This document shows positions 14,056-22,337 of a stretch of 42,280 nt of DNA, piece after piece. Location of the stretch: assembly GCA_012729495.1 (NCBI GenBank), contig JAAYCZ010000062.1:1-42280 (forward strand). Direction: 5' to 3'. The position numbers and the translations under genes are program-made. Under the pieces are notes generated by a model. It was not told the DNA's origin, did not search any database, and saw only the letters and a program-made list of their open reading frames with translations. The DNA comes from Syntrophomonadaceae bacterium. Lineage in GTDB: Bacteria; Bacillota; Syntrophomonadia; Syntrophomonadales; Syntrophomonadaceae. Position 1 is the first letter of the stretch. The number at the start of each line of letters is the position of its first letter.

Positions 14056-14102
14056 CTTTATTATTTATTATTAAGAAAAACTAGTCGTAACCGTAGTAGT
14101 AG
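14056..14102 (-). other. candidate origin unwinding site: DnaA-trio repeats plus AT-rich DUE
   Basis: Read from dnaA toward dnaN (minus strand), the two DnaA-box-like 9-mers are followed by CTACTACTAC (14102-14093). Its complement is 3'-GAT-5' repeated three times, the DnaA-trio pattern. Then comes an almost pure A/T stretch (about 14081-14056). This is the order box, trio, AT-rich of the Bacillus basal unwinding system. No GC cluster is evident between box and trio. Confidence 0.6.
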
Positions 14103-14111
14103 TGTGTAAAA

Positions 14112-14176
14112 TGTGGACAAGCAATTTTAACCCGGAAATGATGAAGATTAAAGCCATCTAATAATGCTGTTGATAA
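14112..14176 (-). promoter_or_regulatory. DnaA boxes in the dnaA-dnaN gap
   Basis: Two near-consensus boxes on the minus strand: TTATCAACA (14176-14168) and TTGTCCACA (14120-14112), each one mismatch from TTATCCACA. They have the same orientation and lie next to the trio/AT-rich element. Confidence 0.7.
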
Positions 14177-14185
14177 CTTGTCCCA

Positions 14186-15493
14186 CTAATCATTACTATC
14201 AGGATCGATTTTTTTGCGTAACTCTTTTATTATCGTTGCCAGTTCGGGTTGTTCATTAATTTCACGATTGATTTTATCCAGAGAATGAATAACCGTAGTA
14301 TGATCTCTTCCGCCGAATTGGTCGCCGATTAAAGGAAGCGATGCATCTGTCATTTTACGGCATAAATACATTGCAATCTGGCGCGGAACAACTAAATTTT
14401 TACTTCTTTTTTTGGACAGCATTTCACCGAGTTCGATTCCATAATATTTGCAGACTTCTTTTTGAATACATTCAATCGTTATCATTTTCGGACCCGGCGG
14501 CGGTAATATATCTTTTAATGCTATGGCGGCCGTCTTCATATCCAGGGGCAAATCGTTGATGGTAGCAAACGCAACCAATTTGACCAAGGCGCCTTCCAGT
14601 TCGCGAATATTGGAATCAATGTAATTAGCGATATAATCAATCACATCGTAGGGGATATTAAAATTATCATTCTGGGCTTTTTTGCGTAAAATTGCGACCC
14701 GGGTTTCCAGATCAGGAGTCTGAATATCAGTTATCAAACCCCATTCGAAACGCGAACGAAGGCGGTCTTCCAGCGTAGGTATGTTGCGCGGAGGCCTATC
14801 GCTTGATATAACCAGCTGTTTATTTGATTCATAAAGGGTGTTGAAGGTATGGAAGAATTCTTCCTGGGTACGTTCCTTGCCGGCTAAAAACTGGATATCA
14901 TCAATTAGTAGTACATCAATGCCGCGGTATTTGTTGCGAAAACCAGATGTATTGTCATCTTTGATGGAACTGATTAAATCATTGGTAAATTGCTCCGAGG
15001 AAACATACATGACCGAATATTTAGGATAGTTTTTGGCTATACGATGGCCAATGGCCTGCATGAGATGGGTTTTGCCCAGACCGACGCCGCCATAAATAAA
15101 AAGCGGATTATATGCCTTGGAGGGACTTTCACCGACGGCATAACAGGCAGCATGGGCAAAGCGATTGCTGTTGCCGACCACAAATGTTTCGAATGTATAT
15201 TTGGGATTAAAGGGAGAAATATAAGTGTTTTTCTTAATTGATTCAGTGGTCAGGATAAGAGAAAAATTTGGATTACTCAATTCCCGGAAATATTTTTGCA
15301 TATTTTCAAGATAACGTGATTCAATCCATTCTTTGGTCAGGGTATTGGGAACAGTTATATAAATATTTTCGTCACGGCTGGTGTTATATTTAACTTTGGA
15401 AAACCAGATATCAAAACTGGTAGAGCCAATTTCCTGCCGAACTGCATTTAAAACCTTTTCCCATAAGACAACATAGTCTTGATCATAGGACAT
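14186..15493 (-). CDS. dnaA: chromosomal replication initiator DnaA
   Basis: AAA+ initiator that binds DnaA boxes and melts oriC. The 435-aa product has domain I (about 1-80) and an unusually short domain II linker (about 83-100). Domain III has Walker A GGVGLGKTH (135-143), Walker B LLIDDIQFLAG and sensor motifs. Domain IV carries the DNA-binding signature GGRDHTTVIHS near 400. AGGAGG precedes the ATG by 8 nt. Transcription points away from rpmH, so both replication arms carry co-directional genes. Confidence 0.98.
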   Translation of the reverse strand: MSYDQDYVVLWEKVLNAVRQEIGSTSFDIWFSKVKYNTSRDENIYITVPNTLTKEWIESRYLENMQKYFRELSNPNFSLILTTESIKKNTYISPFNPKYTFETFVVGNSNRFAHAACYAVGESPSKAYNPLFIYGGVGLGKTHLMQAIGHRIAKNYPKYSVMYVSSEQFTNDLISSIKDDNTSGFRNKYRGIDVLLIDDIQFLAGKERTQEEFFHTFNTLYESNKQLVISSDRPPRNIPTLEDRLRSRFEWGLITDIQTPDLETRVAILRKKAQNDNFNIPYDVIDYIANYIDSNIRELEGALVKLVAFATINDLPLDMKTAAIALKDILPPPGPKMITIECIQKEVCKYYGIELGEMLSKKRSKNLVVPRQIAMYLCRKMTDASLPLIGDQFGGRDHTTVIHSLDKINREINEQPELATIIKELRKKIDPDSND

Positions 15494-15514
15494 AAAAAAG
15501 GCCTCCTGTTGATT

Positions 15515-15555
15515 TGTGGAAAAAATTCCTGGGGAAATAAAAATATTGTGGATAA
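15515..15555 (-). promoter_or_regulatory. DnaA boxes upstream of dnaA
   Basis: Perfect consensus TTATCCACA on the minus strand at 15555-15547, and TTTTCCACA (one mismatch) at 15523-15515. The latter lies just upstream of the dnaA ribosome binding site, suggesting autoregulation as well as origin function. Confidence 0.8.
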
Positions 15556-15630
15556 TTAGGAAAATAAAACTACATATATAAGGAAAGCAATGATATATTC
15601 TGCTTGCAAAATTGGTACCGATTTAAATAT

Positions 15631-15659
15631 AGTATAATAATAGCAGATTCAGACAACAA
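15631..15659 (-). promoter_or_regulatory. candidate dnaA promoter
   Basis: Minus strand -35 TTGTTG (15659-15654), 17-nt spacer, -10 TATACT (15636-15631). It lies about 140 bp upstream of dnaA, with both upstream DnaA boxes in the leader. Confidence 0.55.
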
Positions 15660-15687
15660 TTAGAAGTATTTAGAAAGGCGCTCGTCC

Positions 15688-15717
15688 TTGACAGGAGCAC
15701 GCTATTGTAAATATAAT
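15688..15717 (+). promoter_or_regulatory. promoter of the rpmH-rnpA-yidC operon
   Basis: Perfect -35 TTGACA (15688-15693), 18-nt spacer, perfect -10 TATAAT (15712-15717), 38 bp before the rpmH start. Confidence 0.88.
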
Positions 15718-15755
15718 GATAAAGTACTGGAAAAATTAAGGGAGGCAACTCAATC

Positions 15756-15890
15756 GTGAAAATGACATTTCAGCCCAAGAACAGACAGAGAAAGAGAGAA
15801 CATGGTTTCAGAAAGAGAATGGCAACCGCCAGTGGCAGAAAAATACTGGCGATGAGAAGGAAAAAAGGAAGAAAAAATCTTTCTGCTTAG
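15756..15890 (+). CDS. rpmH: 50S ribosomal protein L34
   Basis: 44-aa highly basic ribosomal protein with the invariant core [18 protein letters not shown] and the ending KKGRKNLSA. The start is GTG (MKMTFQPKN) 10 nt after GGGAGG; an in-frame ATG two codons on is an alternative. It is the first gene rightward of oriC, followed by rnpA as in nearly all bacteria. Confidence 0.97.
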   Translation: MKMTFQPKNRQRKREHGFRKRMATASGRKILAMRRKKGRKNLSA

Positions 15891-16068
15891 GTCGTTTTCA
15901 AGCGGCCTTTTATTTTACTGCAGAAATTAATAATCGGAAAAGATATCTCTTAAAGACATTAAAAAACGCTTTTTGAGGGCTCTTTTCATGAAAAAGATAA
16001 GTGGAATACGGCTTTCGCCGTTAGATAGCGATGCAGGCCGGGTTTTCACTTACCCAAAAGGACTCGGA

Positions 16069-16404
16069 ATGCTTAATAAAAAGTTCAGGATCAGCAACGG
16101 CGAAGATTACAACTATATATTCAAAAACGGCAAAAAAATACAGGCCAAATTCATAATTGTATTCATGGCTGCCAATCATCTGGAATATGATCGATTTGGA
16201 ATTGTAACTTCAAAAAAAGTCGGCAATGCGGTGCTTAGAAACCTGGCCAAAAGAAGAATGAGATCAATTATACAGACGCATTTGTCGGAGATCAAACCAG
16301 GTTTTGATCTGGTAATCGTAGCCAGGTTTAATATAAATAAAGCATCATATGCGGCGTTGGAAAAAGATTTTTTACACGCTGTTAAGAAGGCCGGATTGGT
16401 TTGA
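16069..16404 (+). CDS. rnpA: ribonuclease P protein component
   Basis: Protein subunit of RNase P, which trims tRNA 5' leaders together with the RNA subunit (not in this window). The 111-aa product has the RNR signature region [16 protein letters not shown] and the N-terminal [17 protein letters not shown] fold start. The frame is open from 15973, but the extra 32 residues resemble no RnpA. The ATG at 16069 follows AAAGGACTCGGA and gives the usual length. The stop overlaps yidD by 4 bp. Confidence 0.95.
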   Translation: MLNKKFRISNGEDYNYIFKNGKKIQAKFIIVFMAANHLEYDRFGIVTSKKVGNAVLRNLAKRRMRSIIQTHLSEIKPGFDLVIVARFNINKASYAALEKDFLHAVKKAGLV

Positions 16405-16607
16405 GCAAAGTATTTATATTTTTAATAAAACTTTATCAAAAGATAACCTTTTTTAAGCGGCCTTCCTGTCGTTTCTACCCCACTTGTTCCCAGTATGCTG
16501 TTGAGGCTATCACCAGGTATGGTGCAGTAAAAGGAGGATGGTTGACAGTTAAACGAATCGGAAGATGTCATCCGTTTCATCCCGGTGGTTATGATCCGGT
16601 GCCATAA
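16401..16607 (+). CDS. yidD: membrane protein insertion efficiency factor YidD
   Basis: 68-aa YidD family protein. The core [27 protein letters not shown] and [13 protein letters not shown] are diagnostic. It is a peripheral inner-membrane protein that assists YidC. The start is TTG, overlapping the rnpA stop (TTGA). It sits between rnpA and yidC, the conserved arrangement. Confidence 0.95.
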   Translation: MSKVFIFLIKLYQKITFFKRPSCRFYPTCSQYAVEAITRYGAVKGGWLTVKRIGRCHPFHPGGYDPVP

Positions 16608-16639
16608 GAAAACGGCAGAAGCACTTATCGCTTGTAATT

Positions 16640-16694
16640 AAGGAGGTGGCACCTGCTATAGAAACAAAGATATCGATAGCAGGGTTTTAATTTG
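16640..16694 (+). promoter_or_regulatory. Shine-Dalgarno separated from the yidC TTG start by a hairpin
   Basis: A strong SD, AAGGAGG (16640-16646), lies 45 nt before the yidC TTG at 16692. The intervening RNA contains a perfect 8-bp stem, CCTGCTAT (16652-16659) with ATAGCAGG (16676-16683), around a 16-nt loop. Folding would leave about 13 nt between SD and start. A stop in the yidC frame at 16677-16679 rules out an earlier in-frame start. Function is inferred. Confidence 0.5.
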
Positions 16695-17555
16695 TGGAGC
16701 AGTTTTGTTCAGTGGTTTGCAGGGGTCATTGATTTTACCTATGGTCTGACTGCGCAAATAGGTCTTCCCAATTACGGTTTGGCAATCATCTTTATGACCA
16801 TAGCCATAAAATTGTTGATGTTTCCATTGACCCAGAAGCAGATGAAATCGATGCGGGCCATGCAGGAGATTCAGCCCAAAACCAAATATATCCAGGAAAA
16901 ATACAAAGATGATCCGCAGGTCATGCAGCAAAAGATCATGGAGTTATACAAAGAGCATGGGGTAAGCCCGTTTGGAGGTTGTTTGCCCTTGCTCATTCAG
17001 ATGCCTATTTTTATTGCCTTTTATCAAGCCCTCTTTAATTTCAAATTTGTCAATCTTGCTCATGCTGGTTTCTTGTGGATCCCCAATATCGGTAAGCCGG
17101 ATCCCTATTTCATTTTGGCCATTTTAGCAGCAGTTACCACTTTCTATCAGCAAAAAATATCCATGGTTGACAGTAAAGATCCTACGCAAAAGACCATGCT
17201 TTATTTTATGCCGTTATTTATGGCCTTTATAGCGTACAAGCTGCCGGCCGGACTACCTTTATACTGGGTCGTGTTTAACATTCTGGGAATTATTCAGCAG
17301 TTATATGTTAACTCACAAAAAAAAGTCCTGGCAGTAAGTACCGCAACAGCATCCATTAATGTAGAAACACAGGAAAAAACCAAAGCCTCAGCCACAGCGG
17401 AAGCTGGCGGCAAAACCGGAAATGCGGGTAAGGAAAAAGGTAAAACAGCCGCAGCCGGTGAGGTTGGCGGTAAAACCAAGGACGCTGGGAGGGACAAAGG
17501 AGGAAAAGTAAAAAATGCAAGTCCAAACAGTAGAAAAAAAGGGAAAAAACGTTGA
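16692..17555 (+). CDS. yidC: membrane protein insertase YidC/SpoIIIJ family
   Basis: Oxa1/Alb3/YidC insertase, 287 aa, Gram-positive short form without the large periplasmic domain. Hydrophobic segments lie at about 25-45, 100-125, 150-170 and 180-205. The conserved cytosolic coiled region MKSMRAMQEIQPKTK and the CLPLLIQMPIFIAFYQAL segment are present. The C-terminal about 75 residues form an imperfectly repeated Lys/Gly/Ala tail (GGKTGNAGKEKGK, GGKTKDAGRDKGGK), likely a ribosome-binding extension. No N-terminal lipobox is visible. The TTG start has no conventionally spaced SD. The last 41 bp overlap jag. Confidence 0.94.
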   Translation: MWSSFVQWFAGVIDFTYGLTAQIGLPNYGLAIIFMTIAIKLLMFPLTQKQMKSMRAMQEIQPKTKYIQEKYKDDPQVMQQKIMELYKEHGVSPFGGCLPLLIQMPIFIAFYQALFNFKFVNLAHAGFLWIPNIGKPDPYFILAILAAVTTFYQQKISMVDSKDPTQKTMLYFMPLFMAFIAYKLPAGLPLYWVVFNILGIIQQLYVNSQKKVLAVSTATASINVETQEKTKASATAEAGGKTGNAGKEKGKTAAAGEVGGKTKDAGRDKGGKVKNASPNSRKKGKKR

Positions 17556-18147
17556 TGAGGCCATTCAGGCAGCGCTGGAAGAATTGGGCTGCGAAATGAA
17601 TGAAGTTGAGATTGAGATCCTGGAAGAAGGCAGTAAAGGACTGCTGGGATTGATTGGCAGCAAACCTGCCACGGTAAAGGTAACCCGGAAAGAAGCTGAT
17701 CCGGCCGAAGATGCACGTCAGATCATTGAAGAGTTGCTCAAGAAAATGAAAATCGACTATCAGATAGATACCGTTGTAGCAGAGCAGGGTACAGTGCGCA
17801 TCAATATAATCGGCAAAGACATGGGGCTGCTGATTGGACGCAAAGGGGAAACTTTGAATTCGCTGCAATATATTGCCGGACTGATGATTAATCGTAAACG
17901 GGGCGAAAGAATCAGGCTGATTCTGGATGTTGAAGATTATCGCAAGAAAAGGGAGGAATCACTGGAGTCGTTAGCCCTGAGGCTTTCCGAGAAGGTTAAA
18001 GATACCCAAAAAAATGTGGTCATGCGGCCCATGACTTCCCAGGAACGCAGAATCGTACATACGGCTTTGCAGGAGGATCCACAGGTAGTAACCTACTCGA
18101 TGGGAGATGAACCCAACCGCAAGGTAGTCATAGCCTTAAAGAAATAA
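17515..18147 (+). CDS. jag: RNA-binding protein Jag/KhpB
   Basis: 210-aa protein with a Jag-N domain (about 1-50), a type II KH domain (around GLLIGRKGETLNSLQYI) and a C-terminal R3H domain (around SQERRIVHTALQ). Members bind RNA and influence cell division and elongation in Firmicutes. The ATG lies within the 3' end of yidC (41-bp overlap) behind AAAGGAGG in that coding sequence, so translation is coupled. It is the last gene before a terminator. Confidence 0.93.
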   Translation: MQVQTVEKKGKNVDEAIQAALEELGCEMNEVEIEILEEGSKGLLGLIGSKPATVKVTRKEADPAEDARQIIEELLKKMKIDYQIDTVVAEQGTVRINIIGKDMGLLIGRKGETLNSLQYIAGLMINRKRGERIRLILDVEDYRKKREESLESLALRLSEKVKDTQKNVVMRPMTSQERRIVHTALQEDPQVVTYSMGDEPNRKVVIALKK

Positions 18148-18205
18148 TTTATAGGCCCCGGCGGGCCTAAAGAGCATCAAAAAAATGAGTAGCTGTGTTA
18201 AGAAG

Positions 18206-18240
18206 CTCACTAACGTTCGCTGTTGGTGAGTTTTCTTTAT
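18206..18240 (+). terminator. terminator after jag
   Basis: CTCACTAAC (18206-18214) pairs with GTTGGTGAG (18222-18230; one G-U) around a 7-nt loop, followed by TTTTCTTTAT. It ends the rpmH-jag unit. Confidence 0.8.
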
Positions 18241-18288
18241 TTAATTGTGGTATTATATAATAATCAAAAAATTAGTGGAGTCGAGAAT

Positions 18289-19668
18289 ATGAACAACGAT
18301 ATTATTGTCGCCGTTTCTACCCCGCCCGGCGAAGGGGCGGTAGGAATTGTCCGTATGAGCGGGAATGGCGCCATTGAAATCGCCGACAAGATATTTCTTC
18401 CTTATAATAAAAACCTACTCCTGAGTGAACGCCGCAATTTTTCGCTTAATCTGGGCTGGATCCTGGCTGCGCAGGGGCAACGCATCGATGAGGTACTGAT
18501 GGGGATTATGCGCTCACCCCATAGTTATACCGGTGAAGATGTGGTGGAAATCAACTGTCATGGGGGAAGTGCGGCGCTGCGGGCCTGTCTGCAAAGATGT
18601 CTTGATCTGGGAGCACGGCTGGCCGAGCCAGGTGAATTTACCAAACGGGCCTTTTTAAATGATCGTCTCGGACTTGAACAGGCCGAAGCAGTGCTGGATA
18701 TTATCCGTGCCAAGACGGAACGGGGGCTGCAATTGGCGGTCAATCAGCTGTCCGGCAGCAGCGGTCGGTTTATTGCCGAACTGGAGGATAGGCTGCTGGG
18801 ATTGAATGCCATGGTGGATGCCAGCCTCGATTTCCCCGACGAGGTCGGGGATTTAGATCAGGAGCAGGCCCGCTTGATTTTAGGTGAGACCGTCGATACT
18901 ATCGAAAGTTGGCTGGAGGCGGCGCGCCGCGCGGAAATCTACCGCGAAGGGATAGAACTGGCTATCGTGGGCAAGCCCAATGTGGGCAAGTCCAGTTTAT
19001 TAAATGCCCTGTCGCGCAAGGAAAAAGCGATTGTAACCGATATTCCCGGTACCACCAGGGATATCGTGGAAGAATATATCAATGTCAGAGGAATACCGGT
19101 GAAATTGATGGATACTGCCGGGATAAGATCCACCGAGGATTTGGTTGAGAAAATCGGGGTGGAGAAATCCAGAGAACTTATCGCTCAGGCTGATCTGGTA
19201 GTGCTGGTGCTGGATTTTGCAGCCGGTATTGCCGGTGAGGACATGGAAATTTTTCATACCATCCCGGCGGAAAAATGTTTGGTGCTGGTCAACAAGGAAG
19301 ACATTGAACGTAAAGCCATCAGTGAAGAAGAATTGGCGGAAAAGTTTTCTTTGGCCAAAGTGATTCGGGCATCGGTCAAAGAGGATTATGGTCTGGATGA
19401 ACTGGAAAATGCCATTGAAGAAATGCTCTTGTCAGGAACCCAAAACGATGACGGAATGGAGATAATGGTCAATATGCGCCAGAAGCAGGCGCTGCTGAAG
19501 AGCCGCGCATTCGCTGAAAATGCTCTCCAGCAAGTGGGACAGGTCCCGCTCGATTGTCTGGGAGTAGACATCTGGGGAGCGCTGGAGTGTTTAGGCGAAA
19601 TCAGCGGCAAATCTTTAAAGGAAGAAGTTATTGATCGTATCTTCCATGACTTTTGTATCGGCAAATAG
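18289..19668 (+). CDS. mnmE: tRNA modification GTPase MnmE
   Basis: Works with MnmG to install carboxymethylaminomethyl groups on U34 of wobble tRNAs. The 459-aa product has the N-terminal folate-binding domain (STPPGEGAVGIVRMSG), a G domain with G1 GKPNVGKSS (about 223-231), G3 DTAGI and G4 NKED, and the obligatory C-terminal CIGK box. The frame extends to 18223 through the preceding terminator, so the ATG at 18289 behind GTGGAG is preferred. A TATAAT at 18256-18261 may be its -10 box. It is followed by mnmG after 20 bp. Confidence 0.97.
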   Translation: MNNDIIVAVSTPPGEGAVGIVRMSGNGAIEIADKIFLPYNKNLLLSERRNFSLNLGWILAAQGQRIDEVLMGIMRSPHSYTGEDVVEINCHGGSAALRACLQRCLDLGARLAEPGEFTKRAFLNDRLGLEQAEAVLDIIRAKTERGLQLAVNQLSGSSGRFIAELEDRLLGLNAMVDASLDFPDEVGDLDQEQARLILGETVDTIESWLEAARRAEIYREGIELAIVGKPNVGKSSLLNALSRKEKAIVTDIPGTTRDIVEEYINVRGIPVKLMDTAGIRSTEDLVEKIGVEKSRELIAQADLVVLVLDFAAGIAGEDMEIFHTIPAEKCLVLVNKEDIERKAISEEELAEKFSLAKVIRASVKEDYGLDELENAIEEMLLSGTQNDDGMEIMVNMRQKQALLKSRAFAENALQQVGQVPLDCLGVDIWGALECLGEISGKSLKEEVIDRIFHDFCIGK

Positions 19669-19688
19669 TTTTAAAAATGTGGGGGTAA

Positions 19689-21569
19689 ATGATGATTTAC
19701 GAGGCAGGAAAATATGGTGTAATCGTAATTGGCGCCGGCCATGCCGGCTGTGAAGCCGCGCTGGCGGCAGCACGTATGGGGGTTAGCACCCTGCTGGTTA
19801 CACTAAATATAGAAGGAATCGCTTTAATGCCCTGCAATCCATCTGTCGGCGGACCGGCCAAAGCCCAGCTGGTACGAGAAATAGACGCTTTGGGCGGCGA
19901 GATGGCAGTCAATCTGGATAAAAGCAGTATCCAAATGCGCATGATTAATACCGGTAAAGGACCAGCGGTGCAATCATTGCGGGCCCAGGCGGATAAACAG
20001 GAATACCAGAAGGAAATGCGCAAAACCATCTTGGGCCAGCCCGGACTGCATTTGCTGATGGCTGAAATTGTCGAGATCGAGACCCGCGACGGGCGGGTCT
20101 GTGCAGTAATCACCCGTACCGGGGCAAGATTTTTGTGCGATGCCGTGGTGGTCACTTCGGGAACCTACCTCCAAGGCAGAATAATTATCGGTGATCTTAC
20201 GTATGATGGTGGTCCCGGCAATCAATACCCGGCGACTGAACTGTCAAAAAGCTTGCTATCCCTGGGCATTAAATTGGGGCGTTTCAAAACTGGTACCCCG
20301 CCCCGGGTCGACCGCAAGAGCGTTGATTTCAGCAAAACGTTGGAGCAGCCGGGTGATCCTGATGTACCGCCCTTTTCATTTATGAGCGAGGTTTACTCCC
20401 GGGAGCAGCTGTCTTGCTGGCTCACCCATTCCACGCCGGAAACGCATCGGATCGTAATGGACAATATTGAACGGGCCCCGATGTTTACCGGTGTCATCAA
20501 AGGCAAAGGGCCGCGTTACTGTCCTTCCTTCGAAGATAAGGTGGTGCGTTTTGCCCATAAAGACTCCCATCAGTTATTTATCGAACCGGAAGGGCGCGAT
20601 ACCGATGAAATGTATATTCAGGGCCTGAATACCAGTCTGCCCGAGGACGTACAACTGCAAGTTTTAAGAAGCATTCCCGGCATGGAAAACGTACGCATTT
20701 TAAGAACCGGTTATGCAATTGAATATGATTATGTTATACCCTTACAACTGAAACTCAGCCTGGAAAGCAAAGTGGTGGAAGCATTGTTTACGGCCGGACA
20801 AATAAATGGTACTTCCGGTTACGAGGAAGCAGCCGCCCAGGGACTGATGGCAGGCATCAATGCGGCGCTGAAAGTGCAGGGCAGGGAGGCGTTTGTGCTC
20901 AAACGCAGTGAAGCCTACATTGGCGTACTTATCGATGATCTGGTTACCAAGGAGGCAGATGAACCATACCGGCTCCTGACCTCCCGTGCCGAATACCGCC
21001 TGCTGCTGCGCCAGGACAACGCTGACCTGAGGCTAACCGAGAAAGGACGAGCCATCGGTCTGGTCAGCGACCAACGCTGGGAGAAATTTGTGAGCAAAAA
21101 AAAGCAGTTGGAAGAACTGCGCAGTCTGTTGGAAAAAACCACTTTTACACCTGCAGACAGCATCATAAGTGATTATTTGAAAAAAATCGGCAGCGCGATA
21201 ATTCGGGATCGTATTTCTTTATGGGAATTGTTGCGGCGTCCGGAAGTAGCGTTGCAAGACTTTATAGATTTGGGAATTATTCCGCCGCAGAAGAAGGAAA
21301 TCATAGAGCAGCTGGAGATTCAGTCCAAATACGAAGGCTATATTAACAAACAACAGGAACAGGTAAAGCGTTTTGAAAAACTGGACAATAAAATCATCCC
21401 CGCCGGAATTGAATACCGGGAAATAAAAGCCCTTTCATCGGAAGGAATACAAAGACTGGAGCAGTTTAAACCGGAAACGATCGGGCAGGCATCAAGAATT
21501 GCAGGGGTCACACCGGCTGATATAAATATTTTATTGATATTTTTGAAAAAAATAGAAGGATTTAAATAA
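19689..21569 (+). CDS. mnmG: tRNA uridine-5-carboxymethylaminomethyl synthesis enzyme MnmG
   Basis: FAD-dependent partner of MnmE (formerly GidA), 626 aa. The N-terminal dinucleotide motif is [12 protein letters not shown], then the conserved [21 protein letters not shown]. The second conserved block is [10 protein letters not shown], and the C-terminal tRNA-binding part is intact. GGGGGT lies 3 nt before the first of two adjacent ATGs. It is in an operon with mnmE and rsmG. Confidence 0.97.
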   Translation: MMIYEAGKYGVIVIGAGHAGCEAALAAARMGVSTLLVTLNIEGIALMPCNPSVGGPAKAQLVREIDALGGEMAVNLDKSSIQMRMINTGKGPAVQSLRAQADKQEYQKEMRKTILGQPGLHLLMAEIVEIETRDGRVCAVITRTGARFLCDAVVVTSGTYLQGRIIIGDLTYDGGPGNQYPATELSKSLLSLGIKLGRFKTGTPPRVDRKSVDFSKTLEQPGDPDVPPFSFMSEVYSREQLSCWLTHSTPETHRIVMDNIERAPMFTGVIKGKGPRYCPSFEDKVVRFAHKDSHQLFIEPEGRDTDEMYIQGLNTSLPEDVQLQVLRSIPGMENVRILRTGYAIEYDYVIPLQLKLSLESKVVEALFTAGQINGTSGYEEAAAQGLMAGINAALKVQGREAFVLKRSEAYIGVLIDDLVTKEADEPYRLLTSRAEYRLLLRQDNADLRLTEKGRAIGLVSDQRWEKFVSKKKQLEELRSLLEKTTFTPADSIISDYLKKIGSAIIRDRISLWELLRRPEVALQDFIDLGIIPPQKKEIIEQLEIQSKYEGYINKQQEQVKRFEKLDNKIIPAGIEYREIKALSSEGIQRLEQFKPETIGQASRIAGVTPADINILLIFLKKIEGFK

Positions 21570-21574
21570 TTTAT

Positions 21575-22222
21575 ATGGAAATATATGTAAACCGCTTTAT
21601 TGACTTTTTATTCGCGGAAAACGAAAAACAGAACCTGATCAGCAGGCAATCCGGGCGGGAAGATGTTTTAAGCCATATCGAGGACAGTCTGGCCGTGCTG
21701 AAGTTTATAAATCTTTCCGGCCGGCGCGTTATTGATATCGGCAGCGGAGCGGGGTTCCCGGCCATCGTTCTGGCCATGCATTGTCCGGATACGGAATTTG
21801 TCCTGGTTGAATCTGATCTGAAGAAAAGCGGCTTTTTACAGTCATGCCGGGAACAGCTAAATCTGACCAATGTTCAGGTTATTCGCGCCCGCGCTGAAGA
21901 AGTAGGCCAGGACATGCTTTTTCGCGAACAGTACGACTGCTGCAGCAGCCGCGCTGTGGCCGCCATGAATATTATGCTTGAATATGGGTTGCCGTTGCTG
22001 AAACCAGGCGGAAAGCTGCTGTTGTGGAAAGGCATGAATGTTCAGGCTGAAGTTGATGCAGCTCAAAACGCACTGCTGATTTTAAAGGGCAAGGTAGAAG
22101 AAATCTATCATTACAACTTGCCCGGAGACCGGCAGCGGGCTATCGTAGTGGTGAAGAAGGAGGCGGAAACGGCGCGGCAATATCCGCGCCGCATCGGGAT
22201 GCCAGCCAAAAGGCCGCTGTAA
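21575..22222 (+). CDS. rsmG: 16S rRNA (guanine527-N7)-methyltransferase RsmG
   Basis: SAM-dependent methyltransferase for G527 of 16S rRNA; loss in other species gives low-level streptomycin resistance. The 215-aa product has the SAM motif VIDIGSGAGFPAIVLA and the family sequence KKSGFLQ. It lacks about 20 N-terminal residues found in many homologues. An in-frame stop 10 bp upstream prevents extension, and no good SD precedes the ATG, so it may be translated by coupling to mnmG (5-bp gap). Confidence 0.92.
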   Translation: MEIYVNRFIDFLFAENEKQNLISRQSGREDVLSHIEDSLAVLKFINLSGRRVIDIGSGAGFPAIVLAMHCPDTEFVLVESDLKKSGFLQSCREQLNLTNVQVIRARAEEVGQDMLFREQYDCCSSRAVAAMNIMLEYGLPLLKPGGKLLLWKGMNVQAEVDAAQNALLILKGKVEEIYHYNLPGDRQRAIVVVKKEAETARQYPRRIGMPAKRPL

Positions 22223-22337
22223 GCCAAAACCAGAATCACGGTTTACGCAGTTAAGGCCAAAGGAAACATGATGTTGCTTGAACAAGAAAAATGGAATAAA
22301 TAGTCGGGCGGTTGTTTGGAAGGAGGGAAATGACGTA

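Larger units (their letters stand above)
15494..15755. other. oriC-associated dnaA-rpmH intergenic region
   Basis: 262-bp AT-rich divergent region. It holds two DnaA-box-like sites near dnaA, the candidate dnaA promoter, the rpmH promoter and the switch in gene direction between the two arms. Together with the dnaA-dnaN gap it forms a bipartite origin of the Bacillus/Clostridia type. Confidence 0.8.

Noticed and set aside
15973-16068. N-terminal extension of rnpA by 32 residues
   Set aside because: No SD at the upstream ATG, no similarity to the RnpA N-terminus, and a better start at 16069.
16646-16690. 14-codon GTG frame between yidD and yidC as a leader peptide
   Set aside because: Its start overlaps the SD itself, leaving no spacing; the hairpin explanation fits the sequence better.
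18152-18169. TAGGCCC-CGGC-GGGCCTA hairpin directly after jag as the operon terminator
   Set aside because: No T-run follows on the plus strand; the hairpin at 18206-18240 is a proper terminator.
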